From assembly GCA_023630585.1 (NCBI GenBank), contig CM042543.1, positions 22,228,260-22,292,259 on the forward strand: a stretch of DNA of 64,000 bases. The letters run 5' to 3'. Below, in pieces: positions 11,285-23,094 of the stretch. The notes beneath the pieces were generated by a model. It saw only the letters and a list, made by a program, of their open reading frames with translations, had not been told where the DNA came from and ran no database searches. Position 1 is the stretch's first letter. Each line of letters opens with the position of its first letter. Made by a program: the position numbers and the translations under genes. The stretch is from Cranoglanis bouderius (taxonomy: Eukaryota; Chordata; Actinopteri; Siluriformes; Cranoglanididae).

Positions 11285-11831
11285 TATATAATAACATTTC
11301 ACTTATTTCATGTCTCCTCCAAACAATATGCTTTCTTGAGTATCAAGACAGGAACATAAAAGGTCCCTGAGGTGGTCTGATCAGTCCTGTGAGGACGCGC
11401 ACAGATAGAGAAGCGTTCCCATTGGCTGCAGCTTGTAGGTATTATGGAAACTCCCCAGACTCAGTCCCCTCCCCCATTTTCAGCCCAGACTAGCCGAAAC
11501 GAACGTTAGCTTGAAAGCTACTCCCCACTGTGACTGCTTAGTCCTGATATGCCACACACAGCACAGGAAAGGAAACTGCTACACATACCATTCAATGAAC
11601 AGGATAAAAACACAGTTTTTAGTATTTTGTCTCCTCTTTTTTTTGTTGACAGAAATAAAGAGTGATTTTTGTAAAGTTTTTATTTTTTAAACTACGTTTT
11701 AGTCTTATCTTTTTTGTCAAAAATATTTAATGACGTCGGTGTCGTCTCATCATCGTCTCATCTTCGTGGAAAATAAGGTCGTCAATTAACATTTTTCATC
11801 ATAGTTTTCGTTAATGAAATGAACCCTAGTG
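11285..11831. other. No gene; possible hAT-like repeat remnant
   Basis: The stretch 11540-11830 (TTTTTATTTTTTAAACTACG, GACGTCGGTGTCGTCTC, TTTCGTTAATGAAATGA) resembles the tail of a dispersed fish repeat. I cannot place its borders or class firmly. Confidence 0.3.
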
Positions 11832-11927
11832 CTTTTATTGGAAAATAATCAACTTCAGGGTAGTAACAGTAACTCCACTTTGTGTCAGGCCTCATCATAC
11901 CACCCTGTAGTTGATTATTTTCCTCTT
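11832..11927 (+). repeat. R1 repeat 3' end: 22-bp hairpin
   Basis: Left arm GGAAAATAATCAACTTCAGG (11840-11861) and right arm ending TTGATTATTTTCC (11902-11923) pair at 21 of 22 positions around a 40-base loop. The same 3' end, diverged, closes the R1 copies at 33925-34765 and 40478-41115, so this is a detached terminus of that family. Confidence 0.65.
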
Positions 11928-12013
11928 TAAGTGTAATTTGTGCATTGTCAAGCCTCTGCCCTTTTTGTTTTCCTGAATACATTGGCCAAGGTTCAGTTAC
12001 GATACAAATGCAG

Positions 12014-12015
<2 letters not shown>

Positions 12016-12091
<76 letters not shown>
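12016..12091. repeat. (GATA)n microsatellite, 19 units
   Basis: Uninterrupted GATA tetranucleotide array. The antisense open frame over it (poly YLSI) is a translation artefact. Confidence 0.95.
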
Positions 12092-12337
12092 CCTTGAGTG
12101 AACAGAACACAAAAAAACTGTGTACTTTGTGATTTTGTCAGTTACACAACTTAAACTGCCATGGCTGTTACAGCTACTCCATGTCTTAAAACACAGATGC
12201 AATTAAAAGATGGTGTCAGTACAGAACCATAGACTGAACCTGAACATGACCTTTCATTTAGAAACCAAAATGATTACAAACCAGTTGGATTCCTCAACCA
12301 AATTTTTCCTCAATGTCTATTCACTTTTCCAAAGCAG

Positions 12338-12532
12338 CTTTCTAAAATCTTCCTTTTGGATGCCTGCACACTTATGCAGTGGGAGAGATCAAGCACTATA
12401 GAAGAACAGGTTCGGCTCTTTAGAGGCTTCTCCACATTTGTCCAGTCCATGGAAAACATCAAACTCTTAAAATCACATGCCTACAAATTTACAGACGTTA
12501 ATCATCAGATGCAAGCTACATTGTCACAAATG
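12338..12532 (+). CDS. Possible host exon, unassigned
   Basis: A pyrimidine-rich stretch ending CACTTTTCCAAAGCAG precedes a 195-base block open in one frame. The block ends ATG followed by GTAAGC, a good donor, giving an exon of phase 0 at both ends (65 codons). The peptide begins LSKIFLLDACTLMQW and continues through VRLFRGFSTFVQS to MQATLSQM. Its composition is protein-like, it has no repeat character, and it lies outside any transposon I recognise. I do not recognise the family. It could be chance: 195 open bases with usable splice signals will sometimes occur in a 64-kb window. Confidence 0.3.
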
Positions 12533-12540
12533 GTAAGCAA

Positions 12541-13884
12541 AAGCACATAAAGGTTGTTTGGAGAAACCAACGCAGAGGTAATACATACTGTAAAACATAG
12601 CCAGCCAAACACAAAGCCCAGGTATCTTGACACTTTGACTAGGTCGTTATATTCTTTTCTTTGTTGTCAACTTGAAAGAACCATGTTTAATATTTAAAAT
12701 AAAAGAAGAAATGGTTGTGGCTTATGTGCCCCAAACAAAAGAAATAGCTGAGAATAAAATAAAATAAGGTCACTCTATAGCAGCGGCAGTTTTTGGCTTT
12801 CAACCCAAATGAAATTTCAAATTTTTATTCACAGGTAGTATGAATAAAAACGTAATATATATACGTTTCAGAAAACATTGTGCTATAATAGCGTTCATAA
12901 AATGTCAACAAAGTTCTCATTAGGATTCCATATTTAACCACCCAAATGTCAAACAAACACTCCCTTCATTTATTTAATCTCATTGTATTGGCTGCCAGCT
13001 GCTATAGTTAGAAACATGATTAACCAATCAGGATCTTGAGATTTTCATTTATGTCTGAAATGAAAACTAACCAGCTAGCTTCATTCTGAGTTCAGGGATA
13101 TCAAAATGACCAGGAATGAAACAGTGGAAATGTAATGCATGAGATGAAAATGAGGGATAGATCTGCTTTTACAAGATAAACTGCTATATTAACTGAATCA
13201 TTTTCAGTAGAAATGTCATAAAGTTAAGCTATGGCGATGTATTAATATGGTAAGATTGGATGACAGCAGATCATGCCTTAAATGATTAAATAGCAAACTG
13301 GTGTTATCAAGGCTCCTACTACCATCTGGCTTCTAGCCAAAATGCATGCGCATGTTGCATTTAGAAATATAATTGCATAGATAGTGATTTTATTTAATAC
13401 AGTACTGTATATTCATTTATTCCACAGTATATTTACTCATTCCCCAACCCTGGATACACCACTGCATTATAGGTTAAAGTATTCAGAATGCCAGCTAGCA
13501 GGAAATGCATCTCCACCCTGAAAACCTTCTGATCTGATCTTCTATAGTGCTCTGAGCTTAGTCTTGTGCCAAAAGCATTCCAAGTTCCAAGCATTGCAAA
13601 TACAAAAAGAGGAAGGGTCATTAATTTAGTAATGAATAATGATTTGTTTGTTTGCCTGCTTGCTTGATTCTGGAATTCCACTTATTCAGGCGAGTAGATC
13701 TCAGACAAAGGTGTTAAAACCACAGACTCATAGAAGGACTTTTATTTATTTTCCCTCTATTTTTAATATGTTATTATAATATCATGAAAAAATACATATT
13801 GACTTTTATGAAGTGTACTTTATAGTGTAGCTTACCGACACACTCCATCTCTGTCTGCCTCACACACTCTATCTCTCTTCTTCA

Positions 13885-13930
<46 letters not shown>

Positions 13931-14983
13931 TTAACCATTTGTTCTGTATAAGAAAGTGCTGAGTGGACTCTTCTTAAAGTGCTATGGGAAAGCAAATGTG
14001 TTCCAGTCCTACTTTAAAAAACTGAAATCTCTGAAGAGCAGCAGTGTAAAAATAAAAATAAATTTTTGTGATGAATTCAGTGACAGAATGACTTAAAGTT
14101 TGAAGGTAATAATCCCACTCAGATTGCTCACTGTGGTTTGGGTGTAACAAAATGTTAGCAAATATTAGCATTTGACTAAATCTCATAACTCCAACTAGGA
14201 AAAAAAGAAAAGAAAATGTCCCCTCAATTCTGAATTCCAACTCGGAAAATCAGGAAGGTCTCCTCAACCCTAAGTTCAGCACGTGACATCATGTCAACAT
14301 AGCCGCTCACACCGTCATCAGTAAATAAAATATCACTTCACTACTTTAAATGAGTTTGTAGTTATCAATAGTTGGCTAAATTTATAACACTGACCATACA
14401 GTTCACTATTTTGGAGAAAGCAAATACATAATAAACTCATTAGCACTAGCTTGTTGCTAACAAAACACATTTTCTTATGCGTCCATGTTTTTTTCCCGCT
14501 TTGTAGCTCAAACTTGCCAAGCTGGAAAATTTATGTAATTTATGTAAATTCAGAATTCCCACTTCCGAGTTAAGTCAAAAGCAGCATTAAAAGGAAAGTA
14601 AATGCTGCGAAGTCAAATGCTGAAAAAAAAAACAACAACACAAGGAGCAAGAATATCAGAAAAAGAAAAACGTATTTATTCATTAAATTTGCTCAGGGAG
14701 CATGTATTTTTTTTTAACTGCCTTCCATTATAAAATCTTTTGCACCAAGTAGCTGTGTATATTTCATTATTTTCTACTTTGCACAAAACAATTTTAGGTT
14801 CTGTATTTTGAACAGATATTTCCACAGACACATTATTTTAACGCACATCACGTCCTCATTGCAATATCCAGCAATAATATCCTGCAGTGTGGCAGTGTAA
14901 AAAATGTGCTGATATTAAATGAAGTATTTTCTGTATTTGACTGAAATATTTGATGGCCCTCCTGCATATGGTGTGTGTATATA
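12541..14983. other. No gene; one CA microsatellite
   Basis: The sequence is AT-rich with a (CA)n tract at 13887-13927 (about 20 units). Open frames at 13433-13681 and 13974-14240 (minus) lack splice or family support. I see nothing else. Confidence 0.5.
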
Positions 14984-16371
14984 CAGTGGGTATAGAAAAG
15001 AATCACCCCGCTTTAAAATAATCACATTTTGTTGCTTTTCAGCCTGAAATGAAAGCGGACACAGTTTTTGTTTCATCCAGCTGTATTTACTCGGTGCAAT
15101 TTATAACATCCAAGTGAAAGATACCAACATGTTGGAAAAAGGATCACCCGCTTGCTTTAATTTGCTTTAATCACTCTTCTTTGCAGAACTGCTCAAGTTC
15201 AGTTAAATTTGATGGTGACCGTTTGTGGACTGCAGTCTTCAAGTCATTCCACAGATTTTCAGTGGGGTTTAAATCTGGGCTCTGACTAGGCCATGCAAGG
15301 ACATTCATCTTTTTCTCCTTCAGCCACTGTGTGGTCAGTTTTGCTGTGTGCTTTGGGTCATTGTCATGTTGGAAGGTAAACCTTCTTCCCATTGACAACT
15401 TTCTGGCAGAGGGCAGCAGATTTTCCTCAAGCAAGTGACATTATTTTGCCCCATCCATTTTCCTTTTATCCTGACAAGTACTCCAGTCCCTGCTGCAGAG
15501 AAACACCCCCATAACAGGATATTACCACCTCCATGCTTTACTGTAGAAATGATGTTATTTGGATGGTGAGCTGTACTGGATTTCTGCCAGACATATCATT
15601 TGGTGTTGAGGCCAAATAATTAATCTGACCATAACACCTTTTCCCATTCCCTCAGAATCTTCAAGGTACGTTTTGGCAAAGCTCAGTCGTGGGTGGCTTT
15701 TTTCTTGCAACCCTCCCATACAAGCCACATTTGTGCAGAATTTGTGATATTGTTGTCACATGTACACAATGACCACTCTTTGTCATAAATTCCTGCAACT
15801 GCTTCAGAGTTGCTGTAGGCCTCTTGGTAGCCTCTCTTACCAGTTTCCTCCTGGCTCTTTCATCCAGTTCGGAGCGATGTCCTGATCCAGGGAGGGTCTG
15901 TGTTGTACCAAATACCTTCCACTTCTTAATAATAGACTTCACTGTGCTTCTAGGCATTGATAAAGCCTTTGAAATTTTTTTGTATCCATCTCCTGACTTG
16001 TGCCTGTTCACAACCATATTTGCATTACAAAATGCTCCAGGAAAGCTCTTTTCATGCTGAGCTAATCAAAATGACCACAACTGATCACAGTTGAAAGTCA
16101 AATGGCTTTGTGTGCCATTGAGAAGGTGATTAGCTACACCTTATTGAGTTTACAAGTAATTTTTAGGAGGGGGGTGATCCTTTTTCCAACTCAGTGATTC
16201 TGTTTTCTAATTTTCTGACATGTTCGTGTTATATCTTTCAATTGGATGTTATAAATTGCACTGAGTAAATACAGGTGGATAAAACAAAAACTGTGTCCGT
16301 TCTCATTTCAGGCTGAAAAGCAACAAAATGTAATTATTTTAAAGGGGGGTGATTCTTTTCTATACCCACTG
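14984..16371 (-). mobile_element. Tc1-like transposon, complete ends, TA target duplication
   Basis: The ends CAGTGGGTATAGAAAAGAAT (14984) and ATTCTTTTCTATACCCACTG (16371) are perfect inverted repeats flanked by TA (14982-14983 and 16372-16373). Homology of the two termini continues inward for about 200 bases (TTTTCAGCCTGAAATGA, CATCCAAGTGAAAGATA). A truncated relative of the right end lies at 53880-54213. Length 1388 bp. Confidence 0.9.
15171..16017 (-). pseudogene. Tc1 transposase pseudogene (both ends of the protein present, centre broken)
   Basis: The N-terminal frame (15661-16017, 118 codons) carries a paired helix-turn-helix: SGDGYKKISKALSMPRSTVK, then RRKLVREATKRPTATLKQL. The C-terminal frame (15171-15434, 87 codons) carries GRRFTFQHDNDPKHTAKLT, with the second catalytic Asp, and SQSPDLNPTENLWNDL, with the catalytic Glu at Tc1-like spacing. 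Between them the WSD(E)TK region keeps an Asp but is followed by a small deletion and a stop. This is among the better preserved Tc1 transposases here, but it is not functional. Confidence 0.8.
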
Positions 16372-16380
16372 TATATATAT

Positions 16381-17095
16381 GTTTTAAGCAGGTATGAAAA
16401 ATGCTGTAAAGTAAGAATGCCTTCAAAAATAGACATGTTAATAGTTTATATTTATAAATTCACTAAATACAAAGTAAGTAAACAGAAGAAAAATTTACAT
16501 CAAATCAATTTTTGGTGTGACCACCCTTTTCCTTCAAAACAGCATCAATTCTTCTAGGTACTCTTGCACATAGTATTTGAAGGAACTTGACAGGTAGGTT
16601 GGCCCAAACATCTTGGCTAACTAACCACAGTTCTTCTGTGGATTTAGGCAGCCTCAGTTGCTTCTCTTCTCTTCTCTAATCCCAGACAGACTCGATGATG
16701 TTGACATCAGGGCTCTGTGGTGGCCATACCATCACTTCCAGGACTCCTTGTTCTTCTTTAAGTCTTCCATGAAGGTCACTTCTGACCAGACTTCTCTGGA
16801 CAGTAGATGTGTGTACCACGGTCCCACTGCTTTCTGCCAGGTCTGAGCTGATGGCACTTCCAATGGACATCTTCCGATTGCGAAGGGAAGTAAGCTTGAT
16901 GTGTCTTTCATCTGCTGCAGTAAGTTTCCTTGGCCGGCCACTGCGTCTACGGTCCTCACCGTTGCCTGTATCTTTGTGCTTCCTCAAAAGAGCTTGGACA
17001 GCCTTGAAATTTCTGCCTGGGAGAGACCTTGCTGATGCAGTATAACTAAAATAAATAAATAAATAATGGGGTGGCTAAAACTTTTCACAGTACTG
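16381..17095 (-). mobile_element. Tc1-like transposon (CAGTACTGTG family), left tip missing
   Basis: The right end CTAAAACTTTTCACAGTACTG finishes at 17095 with TA after it. The left end begins at the internal part of the terminal repeat (GTTTTAAGCAGGTATG) directly against the right border of the 14984-16371 element. The outer 12 or so bases are missing. The transposase frame is internally deleted. Confidence 0.75.
16676..16987 (-). pseudogene. Tc1 transposase with an in-frame internal deletion
   Basis: A single 103-codon minus frame joins a helix-turn-helix N-terminus (DRRRSGRPRKLTAADERHIK, then SSGTVVHTSTVQRSLVRSDL and HGRLK) directly to VMVWPPQSPDVNIIESVWD. That last segment is the block around the third catalytic residue. 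About 130 residues with the first two Asp residues are missing, yet the frame stays open across the join. It would encode DNA binding without catalysis if expressed. I have no evidence of expression. Confidence 0.7.
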
Positions 17096-18965
17096 TATAT
17101 CTGCAGGAGGGCAGATTACTTCTAACTAGTTTTTTCAGAAGAAAGGTGAGCCAAGTCGATACTGAAAATTGTAAAAATGTGACAATACCAACCTTTCTGC
17201 AGTACCGGTAGTACTGAGTACCGATTTAATTCCGTACCCGCTGATAGGCGGCTGCTGTCAAGCGGTCTCGTCGTAATATTATGTTAATATGTTGCTATGT
17301 TAATAGTTTGTTTTTGACCCTCTGAATATAGACCCTGCAAATAAAATGGTTGTGAATCACATTGAAAATAAAGCAGTCTTGTATTTATAATTTAAAATGT
17401 ATAGTATATAAATTTATAATTAATTTAAAATATAGCATTTAGACACTTAAGCCTGGTGGGATGAGTGCAGAGGGGGGATGGGGGGATGGGGGGTGGTTGG
17501 TGTGGTGAGGGGCCCACCCCTTGGTTCTGTGACTGGGGCCCAATGTGCTATACCCCTGCTATTACCAGATGTGTTTGTATGCAAAATGCATAAGTGGTGA
17601 CTCAAATGCAAACTTTTTGTTTAAAGTGTCCATTTGTGTCGAATAAGGACAAGGACCAAGGACATGTAGAGAAGGATAAGGGCCTGCTGTCTAAAATATT
17701 ACTAATAACGTATGGGAAAATGTTCTGGGTGGTTCACCCAGTAATTCCCAAATGCTCCAGCAGAACAGATGAGAGCAATCATGCATATCCCATTTCCAAG
17801 AAATCTGAAGAAAGGTCTTTTTATAGATGATAGATTTTCACACAGTGAAGTCATTTACACCAACTTGTACACACACATACATTATAAACACATATACACA
17901 TGTACAGAGATGCCTATCTGTATATATAACACTGCCATGATATTTAACATGATAGTTTAAATAACATAATAGTTAAAAATATCATTATGATAGTGTAATG
18001 GACAATAAGTTGTAGCTTAACTATACAGCACAGTTCTTTTCTATAGACTTACATAGTTACTTTGCAGAATAATTTATTCTCATTAAAAGAGTATAGCAGT
18101 CTTTAATAGCTCACTTAATGTACCCCTGAAATCAAAATTGCTGTTTTGGAGCTTTATGTCTCTGTCCCTTGTTGTTATGGACAATAATACAATAGTATAT
18201 CTGAAAAAAAACAGTTGTGAAAAAGTCGTTATATTCTCCGTTATTTTTTTAATTTTATACTTTATCATATCTAAGAAAATGAACAAACATTTTTGAGGAT
18301 GTCACAACTAGCAATCCTCCAATAAAATGCTCTCTAGTACCATCAATGTCCCGCCCCCTGGGCTGGGTCTTGATCTACAGCAGTAGCTTGTTAGCTATGA
18401 TGGGTTATCAGTGCGTTTCTTCACGCACAATATGATTATTATCCTCTTCAAAAAGCACATTGTGTTTCAGCCCTTGGCAAATGTTTTGGCAGTCAGGTTT
18501 GGTGTTCTGTCCTTGTATTGCAAGTAGAAATATTATTTAAGTCTCGTTAGTGTCTTTATTTTCTCTATTTTTTTCGTGCCCACAAGCTGACTAGCTGGAG
18601 AGCTATGTGACAGCTTTGCACTGCACTTTGTTTTGCTCATGTTTTCACATACCATCATGTTCCTGATTCTGCAAAGATTTGACATGGGCCTGCCATCCAT
18701 GCATGCTAATTAATCCACCTAGTAAAAATCCTTTACCATCAGCCAGATCAGGTCTCGGTTGATGTGTGTAGTGCAGCAGGCAGTGAGATTCAGAAGAACT
18801 ACATGCTGTAGTTACTGCATTGAGGTGCATGTTGAGGTGTATTCTTTAAATACACACACCAAATTTTAAACATTTTGTTTTGCAAAAGTCCGTATTTTTT
18901 GCTGTTGTTGTTGTTTTTATTTTGTTGAACCTACAGTACTTTTGTACTGTAATTAGCTTGTATTT
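17096..18965. other. No gene; fragments of dispersed repeats
   Basis: 17160-17260 (TACTGAGTACCGATTTAATT, GTACCCGCTGATAGG) resembles a hAT-type terminal region. 18300-18400 (CAATCCTCCAATAAAATGC, TGTCCCGCCCCCTGGG) resembles another fish repeat. A G-rich patch lies at 17468-17515. No coding feature is supported. Confidence 0.35.
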
Positions 18966-19030
18966 CCTCATTTGTAAGTCGCTTTGGATAAAAGCGTCTG
19001 GTAAATGAATAAATGTAAATGTAAATGTAC
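18966..19030 (+). repeat. SINE/LINE tail (TCGCTTTGGATAAAAGCG)
   Basis: The AAGTCGCTTTGGATAAAAGC motif followed by GTCTGGTAAATGAATAAATG and TAAATG repeats is a very common 3' tail of fish retroposons. The related inverse motif GGCAGACGCCCTTATCCAG opens the repeat at 50735. Confidence 0.6.
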
Positions 19031-19365
19031 TTGTCCACCAAGCAACTATGAATAAAAAAAACTAATAGCCCAAATGTGAAATCTTCTTGTCTTTGGCACC
19101 CGGGGCTACTGCTGGTTAATCACTACATACCACTAACTACAGTTATACATAGACAATACACTGACTGATATGCTTAGACTCTAGGCATCATTTACCAAGA
19201 TGAAGTTTAAGGAAAACTTGTTTCTCAGATGTTAATACACTTTGTTCTTGGGCCAAAACTTTGCACCTAGTCATTACAAACAATAGTAAAATGCTGAAAC
19301 TACATTGATCTGCTATGATTGCAGAACTTAGTGAAGCACATGTTATAATGGAGTTTTAAAGCACA

Positions 19366-19366
<1 letters not shown>

Positions 19367-19423
<57 letters not shown>
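19367..19423. repeat. (CA)n microsatellite, about 28 units
   Basis: Perfect CA array. 19031-19366 shows nothing else. Confidence 0.95.
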
Positions 19424-19424
<1 letters not shown>

Positions 19425-19499
19425 AATTTCCCTCTAGCACTGATGTTTTGGATGACTTTCACCTTTTTCTTTTCAAACCTGCCACACACTTATCATTGC

Positions 19500-19722
19500 C
19501 TTACACAACTCTCCCCCTGTCCAAAGGCATGCGTTGTAGGCTGTTGGCATTTCCAAATTGTCTATAGAGTGTGATTATGTGCGCGATTGTGCCCTGTGAT
19601 GGGTTGGCACCCCATCCAGGGTGTCCCCTGTCTTGTGCCCCAAGTTCCCTGGAATAGGCCCCAGGCTCCCCGCAACCCTCTGTAGGATAAGTGGTACAGA
19701 AAATGGATGGATGGATGGAATT
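19500..19722 (+). mobile_element. DANA/Mermaid-like SINE, 3' half
   Basis: Body and tail blocks only: GGCATTTCCAAATTGTC, GGCACCCCATCCAGGGTGTC, CCCAGGCTCCCCGCAACC and a GGATGGATGGATGG tail. The tRNA-like head is absent. The antisense frames over it are shadows. Confidence 0.65.
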
Positions 19723-20745
19723 GTTTGGTGTACAGTAGGGCTGTTGTGAAGGCCGCAACTGTCAAGCCCAAGGCCGGGATTATCCAAGATGGAGTCAAGA
19801 CTGAGTCTTCAGGAGACCAGGTCAAGATTGAATTTCAAACGAAAGCAAGACCAAAAACCATCAAATACTTTTCAAGGTCAAGCCTTTAATTCATCTAGTT
19901 AGCTTCATTTGTGCATTGCACCACTTATTAGGCTATGGTTTCCAGAAGAAGGAATTACTTCTTGTCAAACTTTGTGTGTGCAGAAAGGAAAGACAACATC
20001 AACATTAATTTCACAACTTCTAAGCCAAGACCAAGACCATATTTACAGAGATCAATGCTGAAGTGGCAAAATTCTAAGTCAATACAGAGACTGGACTCGA
20101 GTCCTACAAGCCCTCGCACAGAGAGACATACTTTAAATTACATCTTGTCTAAAACATCCATGGGTTAATGGGAAAAAAATACGATCACCTCATAGCTTCA
20201 CAGTTTAGTAGTAAAAATAGATTTGTTGTTTTGTTTGGATTATAAATCAGCACTCCACAATTTTTTTTTGCTTCACTGTGTGATTTACAAGGCAGAAGTT
20301 AGTCGTACTTTAAATAGCAGGTGCACAGCTTTCAAACAAGTCCTTTTGACCAATCATACATTTTGTTGTTCCTTAGTGGTAGAAATGTTCATCACAACAC
20401 ACCCACAGGATCTAACTCTTCCTGGCATGTACAGAAAGCCTTTGGGAACAGAGACAGTCGCCAAAAAGTGGACTCTTTTTCCTTTATGTGTGCATGTGTG
20501 TCAGAAAAGAAATAAATATATAAATAAATAGAGTGAAAGCAACACAAATCTAGCATTTCTCTTGCATCAGATGGATTCTGTCTGTTTAAAATGAATAGGT
20601 ATACACCAGAATTTACAAGAGAAACATGACAAAGAGATAAACAAAGAGACAAAATGAGGGTGGATAGCCAAACCACAAAACACACAGGAAGTAGGGTCAT
20701 TTGTGTGTGTGTCTCTGTGTCTGTGTGTTTGTGTGTATATATGTT
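19723..20745. other. No gene; TCAAGAC-rich degenerate repeat
   Basis: 19790-20110 is scattered with CAAGAC and GAGTC words (ACTGAGTCTTCAGG, CCAAGACCAAGACC, CTGGACTCGAGTCC). This looks like a decayed dispersed repeat. The frames at 20223-20531 lack support. Confidence 0.35.
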
Positions 20746-20895
20746 TTTATGTCTTGGCGGGGACCAAATGTCTCAACAAGATTGGGAATATCTGATAGTT
20801 TTGACATTGTGGGGACATTTGAAACAAGTTTCCTTTTGCTTACTGAGGTTAAGGTTAGTGTTAGATTGAGCTGTAGGTATAGCATTAATTAGATG
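20746..20895 (+). repeat. Dispersed teleost repeat (GGGGACCAAATGTC ... GTGGGGACATTTG)
   Basis: GGCGGGGACCAAATGTCTCA followed by TTTTGACATTGTGGGGACA is a recognisable fish repeat. A GT-rich tract (20702-20740) precedes it. Class unknown to me. Confidence 0.5.
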
Positions 20896-20965
20896 CATTA
20901 GTATTATTCATTTCAAATATCAATAACATGATTAATAATTATTAATTTTGTTATTAATATTATCA

Positions 20966-21432
20966 GTCCCTCCAGTATTTTGCGATTTTGCTATCACAGA
21001 AATTAACACAAAGGAAACGCCACAATATTTGCAGGAGCTTGCAATTTTTCAGTATTACAGCAGATTTTCTGCAGATTTCGGCCAAGATGTGTCATGTGAT
21101 GTCATCACAACATGCCATGTTACATCATCACAGCACACATTCAGCCAAAACCCCCTTCAATTCATGTGCGTCACACGTGTACAGCTAAAAGGTCTCATTT
21201 ACCAACAAACATTACTGTGAAAGACAGTGCAAAACAATTGTGTGCAATTGCAATTTGGCCAATGAAAGTAGTTTTCCGCAAAAAAAAAATAAAAAAAATA
21301 AAAAAGTCACCCCGCAAGTTGCTTCGCAAATTTTTGATAAATGTCTCAGCAAAACCAAGCATTTTTGACCACAACAATCAAAAAAAAAAAAAAAAAAACT
21401 CTGAGAAATCCTGTATGGACTGTATTATTACT
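20966..21432 (+). mobile_element. Non-autonomous DNA element R2, short inverted ends
   Basis: Begins CAGTCCCTCCAGTATTTTGC and ends AAATCCTGTATGGACTG, giving imperfect inverted termini flanked by TA-rich sequence. The body carries GCTATCACAGAAATTAACAC and A-rich runs. An antisense copy of its left half lies at 57485-57625. No transposase. Length about 467 bp. Confidence 0.5.
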
Positions 21433-21435
21433 TTT

Positions 21436-21448
21436 ATATATATATATA

Positions 21449-21506
<58 letters not shown>

Positions 21507-21512
21507 TGTGTA

Positions 21513-21554
<42 letters not shown>
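21436..21554. repeat. Compound microsatellite (TA)n-(TG)n-(GA)n
   Basis: TA to about 21449, TG 21451-21505, mixed GT to 21522, then GA 21523-21553. Confidence 0.95.
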
Positions 21555-21558
<4 letters not shown>

Positions 21559-22235
21559 ATTTTTAAACAGGTAGATGAACTGTAAAGGATAGAAATAAAC
21601 AGTAAGAGTAAACAGCAGAGATATTCCACCCAGGCCATAGCCCTCTCTCTAGCCTTCATTTGTCTTTCCTCCAGGGAATCAACATATCCTGCAGCAGTCT
21701 GCCATATGATACCCTACTGGCCCTTTTTTTCTTGCCCTCAGAGCCCCTCATTATGTCTCTGTAGGGCGCAGTTTCCCACTTCCTGCCTCTGGGAGCAGAG
21801 CAACGGGGAATAGGAAGCGGCTTAACAGAATCTGGCAGTGGAGGATAGAGTGGGCTCAGGATTCAGGGAGTGTGCTCAGCTCGAGGAATTCTGACGTGCT
21901 GAATGCACCGAGGTGCTGAGTGTGTGGGAGCTTAATATAGCATGAGCAGTTTTTTCCACTCATGTTCCATGCCCTTGTATTCATGAGTGAGCCTCTCAGT
22001 GTCTTGTCTAATCTTAGACTCTATGTATATTAGTGGTGGCATGTGAGTGAAAATGAATATGTGAAAATGGGCTCATAATTGAAAACTCATTAGAACTCAC
22101 ACAATACTTTGTATACAATAAAAGTTACAAATGGTTCATTCATATAAAATGTATAGAAATGACTCTTTGCGCATTTTAATCCATATGAATTTTTATGAGA
22201 TTAGCAAGCGCACACAATTGTGTGGCCATGTTCTC
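21555..22235. other. No gene seen
   Basis: Non-repetitive sequence, with somewhat higher GC around 21650-21950. No supported exon. Confidence 0.4.
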
Positions 22236-22373
22236 AGTAGGAATGTACCTTCTGCCTAATTTTAATATTTGAATATGTATGAGAATTAATGGCATGGATA
22301 AATGGATATTCAATTAACCACTAGGAGAGGAGAAAAACGTCCTGTAGTGTAGTGTAATCAAGCATTATTAAAA

Positions 22374-22898
22374 ATGCAGCATTGCACCAGTAATTTCTTG
22401 GCCCCATCACAGTCCACAGTAAGCAGGGTCTTAAATACTACTATTGCGCCACTAACCACACCAAACATACTAAGGCAGTTCATTGATTTCCCAACTGACC
22501 TTCAAACCATATGGCAAAAGCAAACTGCTTTTATGAGGATTGCGGGCTTCTCCGGAGTTGTTGGAGCCATCGATGGAACTCATGTTCGCATTATTGCTCC
22601 AACTGGAAATGAGGAGACATAAATCAATAGAAAGAAATTCCACAGCATCAATGTTCAAGTTGTGTTTGATGCCAATTACAAGATCCTGGATCTTGTGCCA
22701 AAATGGCCAGGGTCAACACATGATGCTCAAGTTCTTTCCCAGAGTCGCCTCAGTGGGTTATTCAAGCAAAATTATGTTTGCCCTGGATGTCATCTGCTGG
22801 GTGACTCAGGATATCCTTTAAAACTCTGGCTTCTCACCTCTTACAGACAACCACAAGGAGAACAGCAGCTCAATTATAACATTGATATTCCTGATTGA
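22374..22898 (+). pseudogene. PIF/Harbinger transposase (HARBI1-like) pseudogene, N- and C-truncated
   Basis: One reading frame runs 175 codons with a single in-frame TAA at 22620, where a Tyr codon of a D-Y-V-N context would be expected. Before the stop are PSQSTVSRVLNTTI (helix-turn-helix-like) and GFSGVVGAIDGTHVRI with the first catalytic Asp (residue 67). After it come INRKKFHSINVQVVFDANYK, WPGSTHDAQVL with the second Asp, and LLGDSGYPLKLWLLT. The region with the third acidic residue is missing. Harbinger transposases are usually 350-400 residues. The nearly open frame suggests a fairly recent loss. Confidence 0.8.
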
Positions 22899-23094
22899 GA
22901 TGCCAGTATTTGAATACTGAAATCACTGTCCAGTTATTGGATAGATTATGCTCACTTCCATATGAAGTCAATGAGAAAATATGAAAAAGAAAAATTGCAT
23001 CAGGCAATATAATGATGCAGTATGATCATGGTGTGAAAGCTAGAGGTTGTGCATTTTGAAAAAGAAATCTTGGGAATGGGCGGATTTTATTCTG

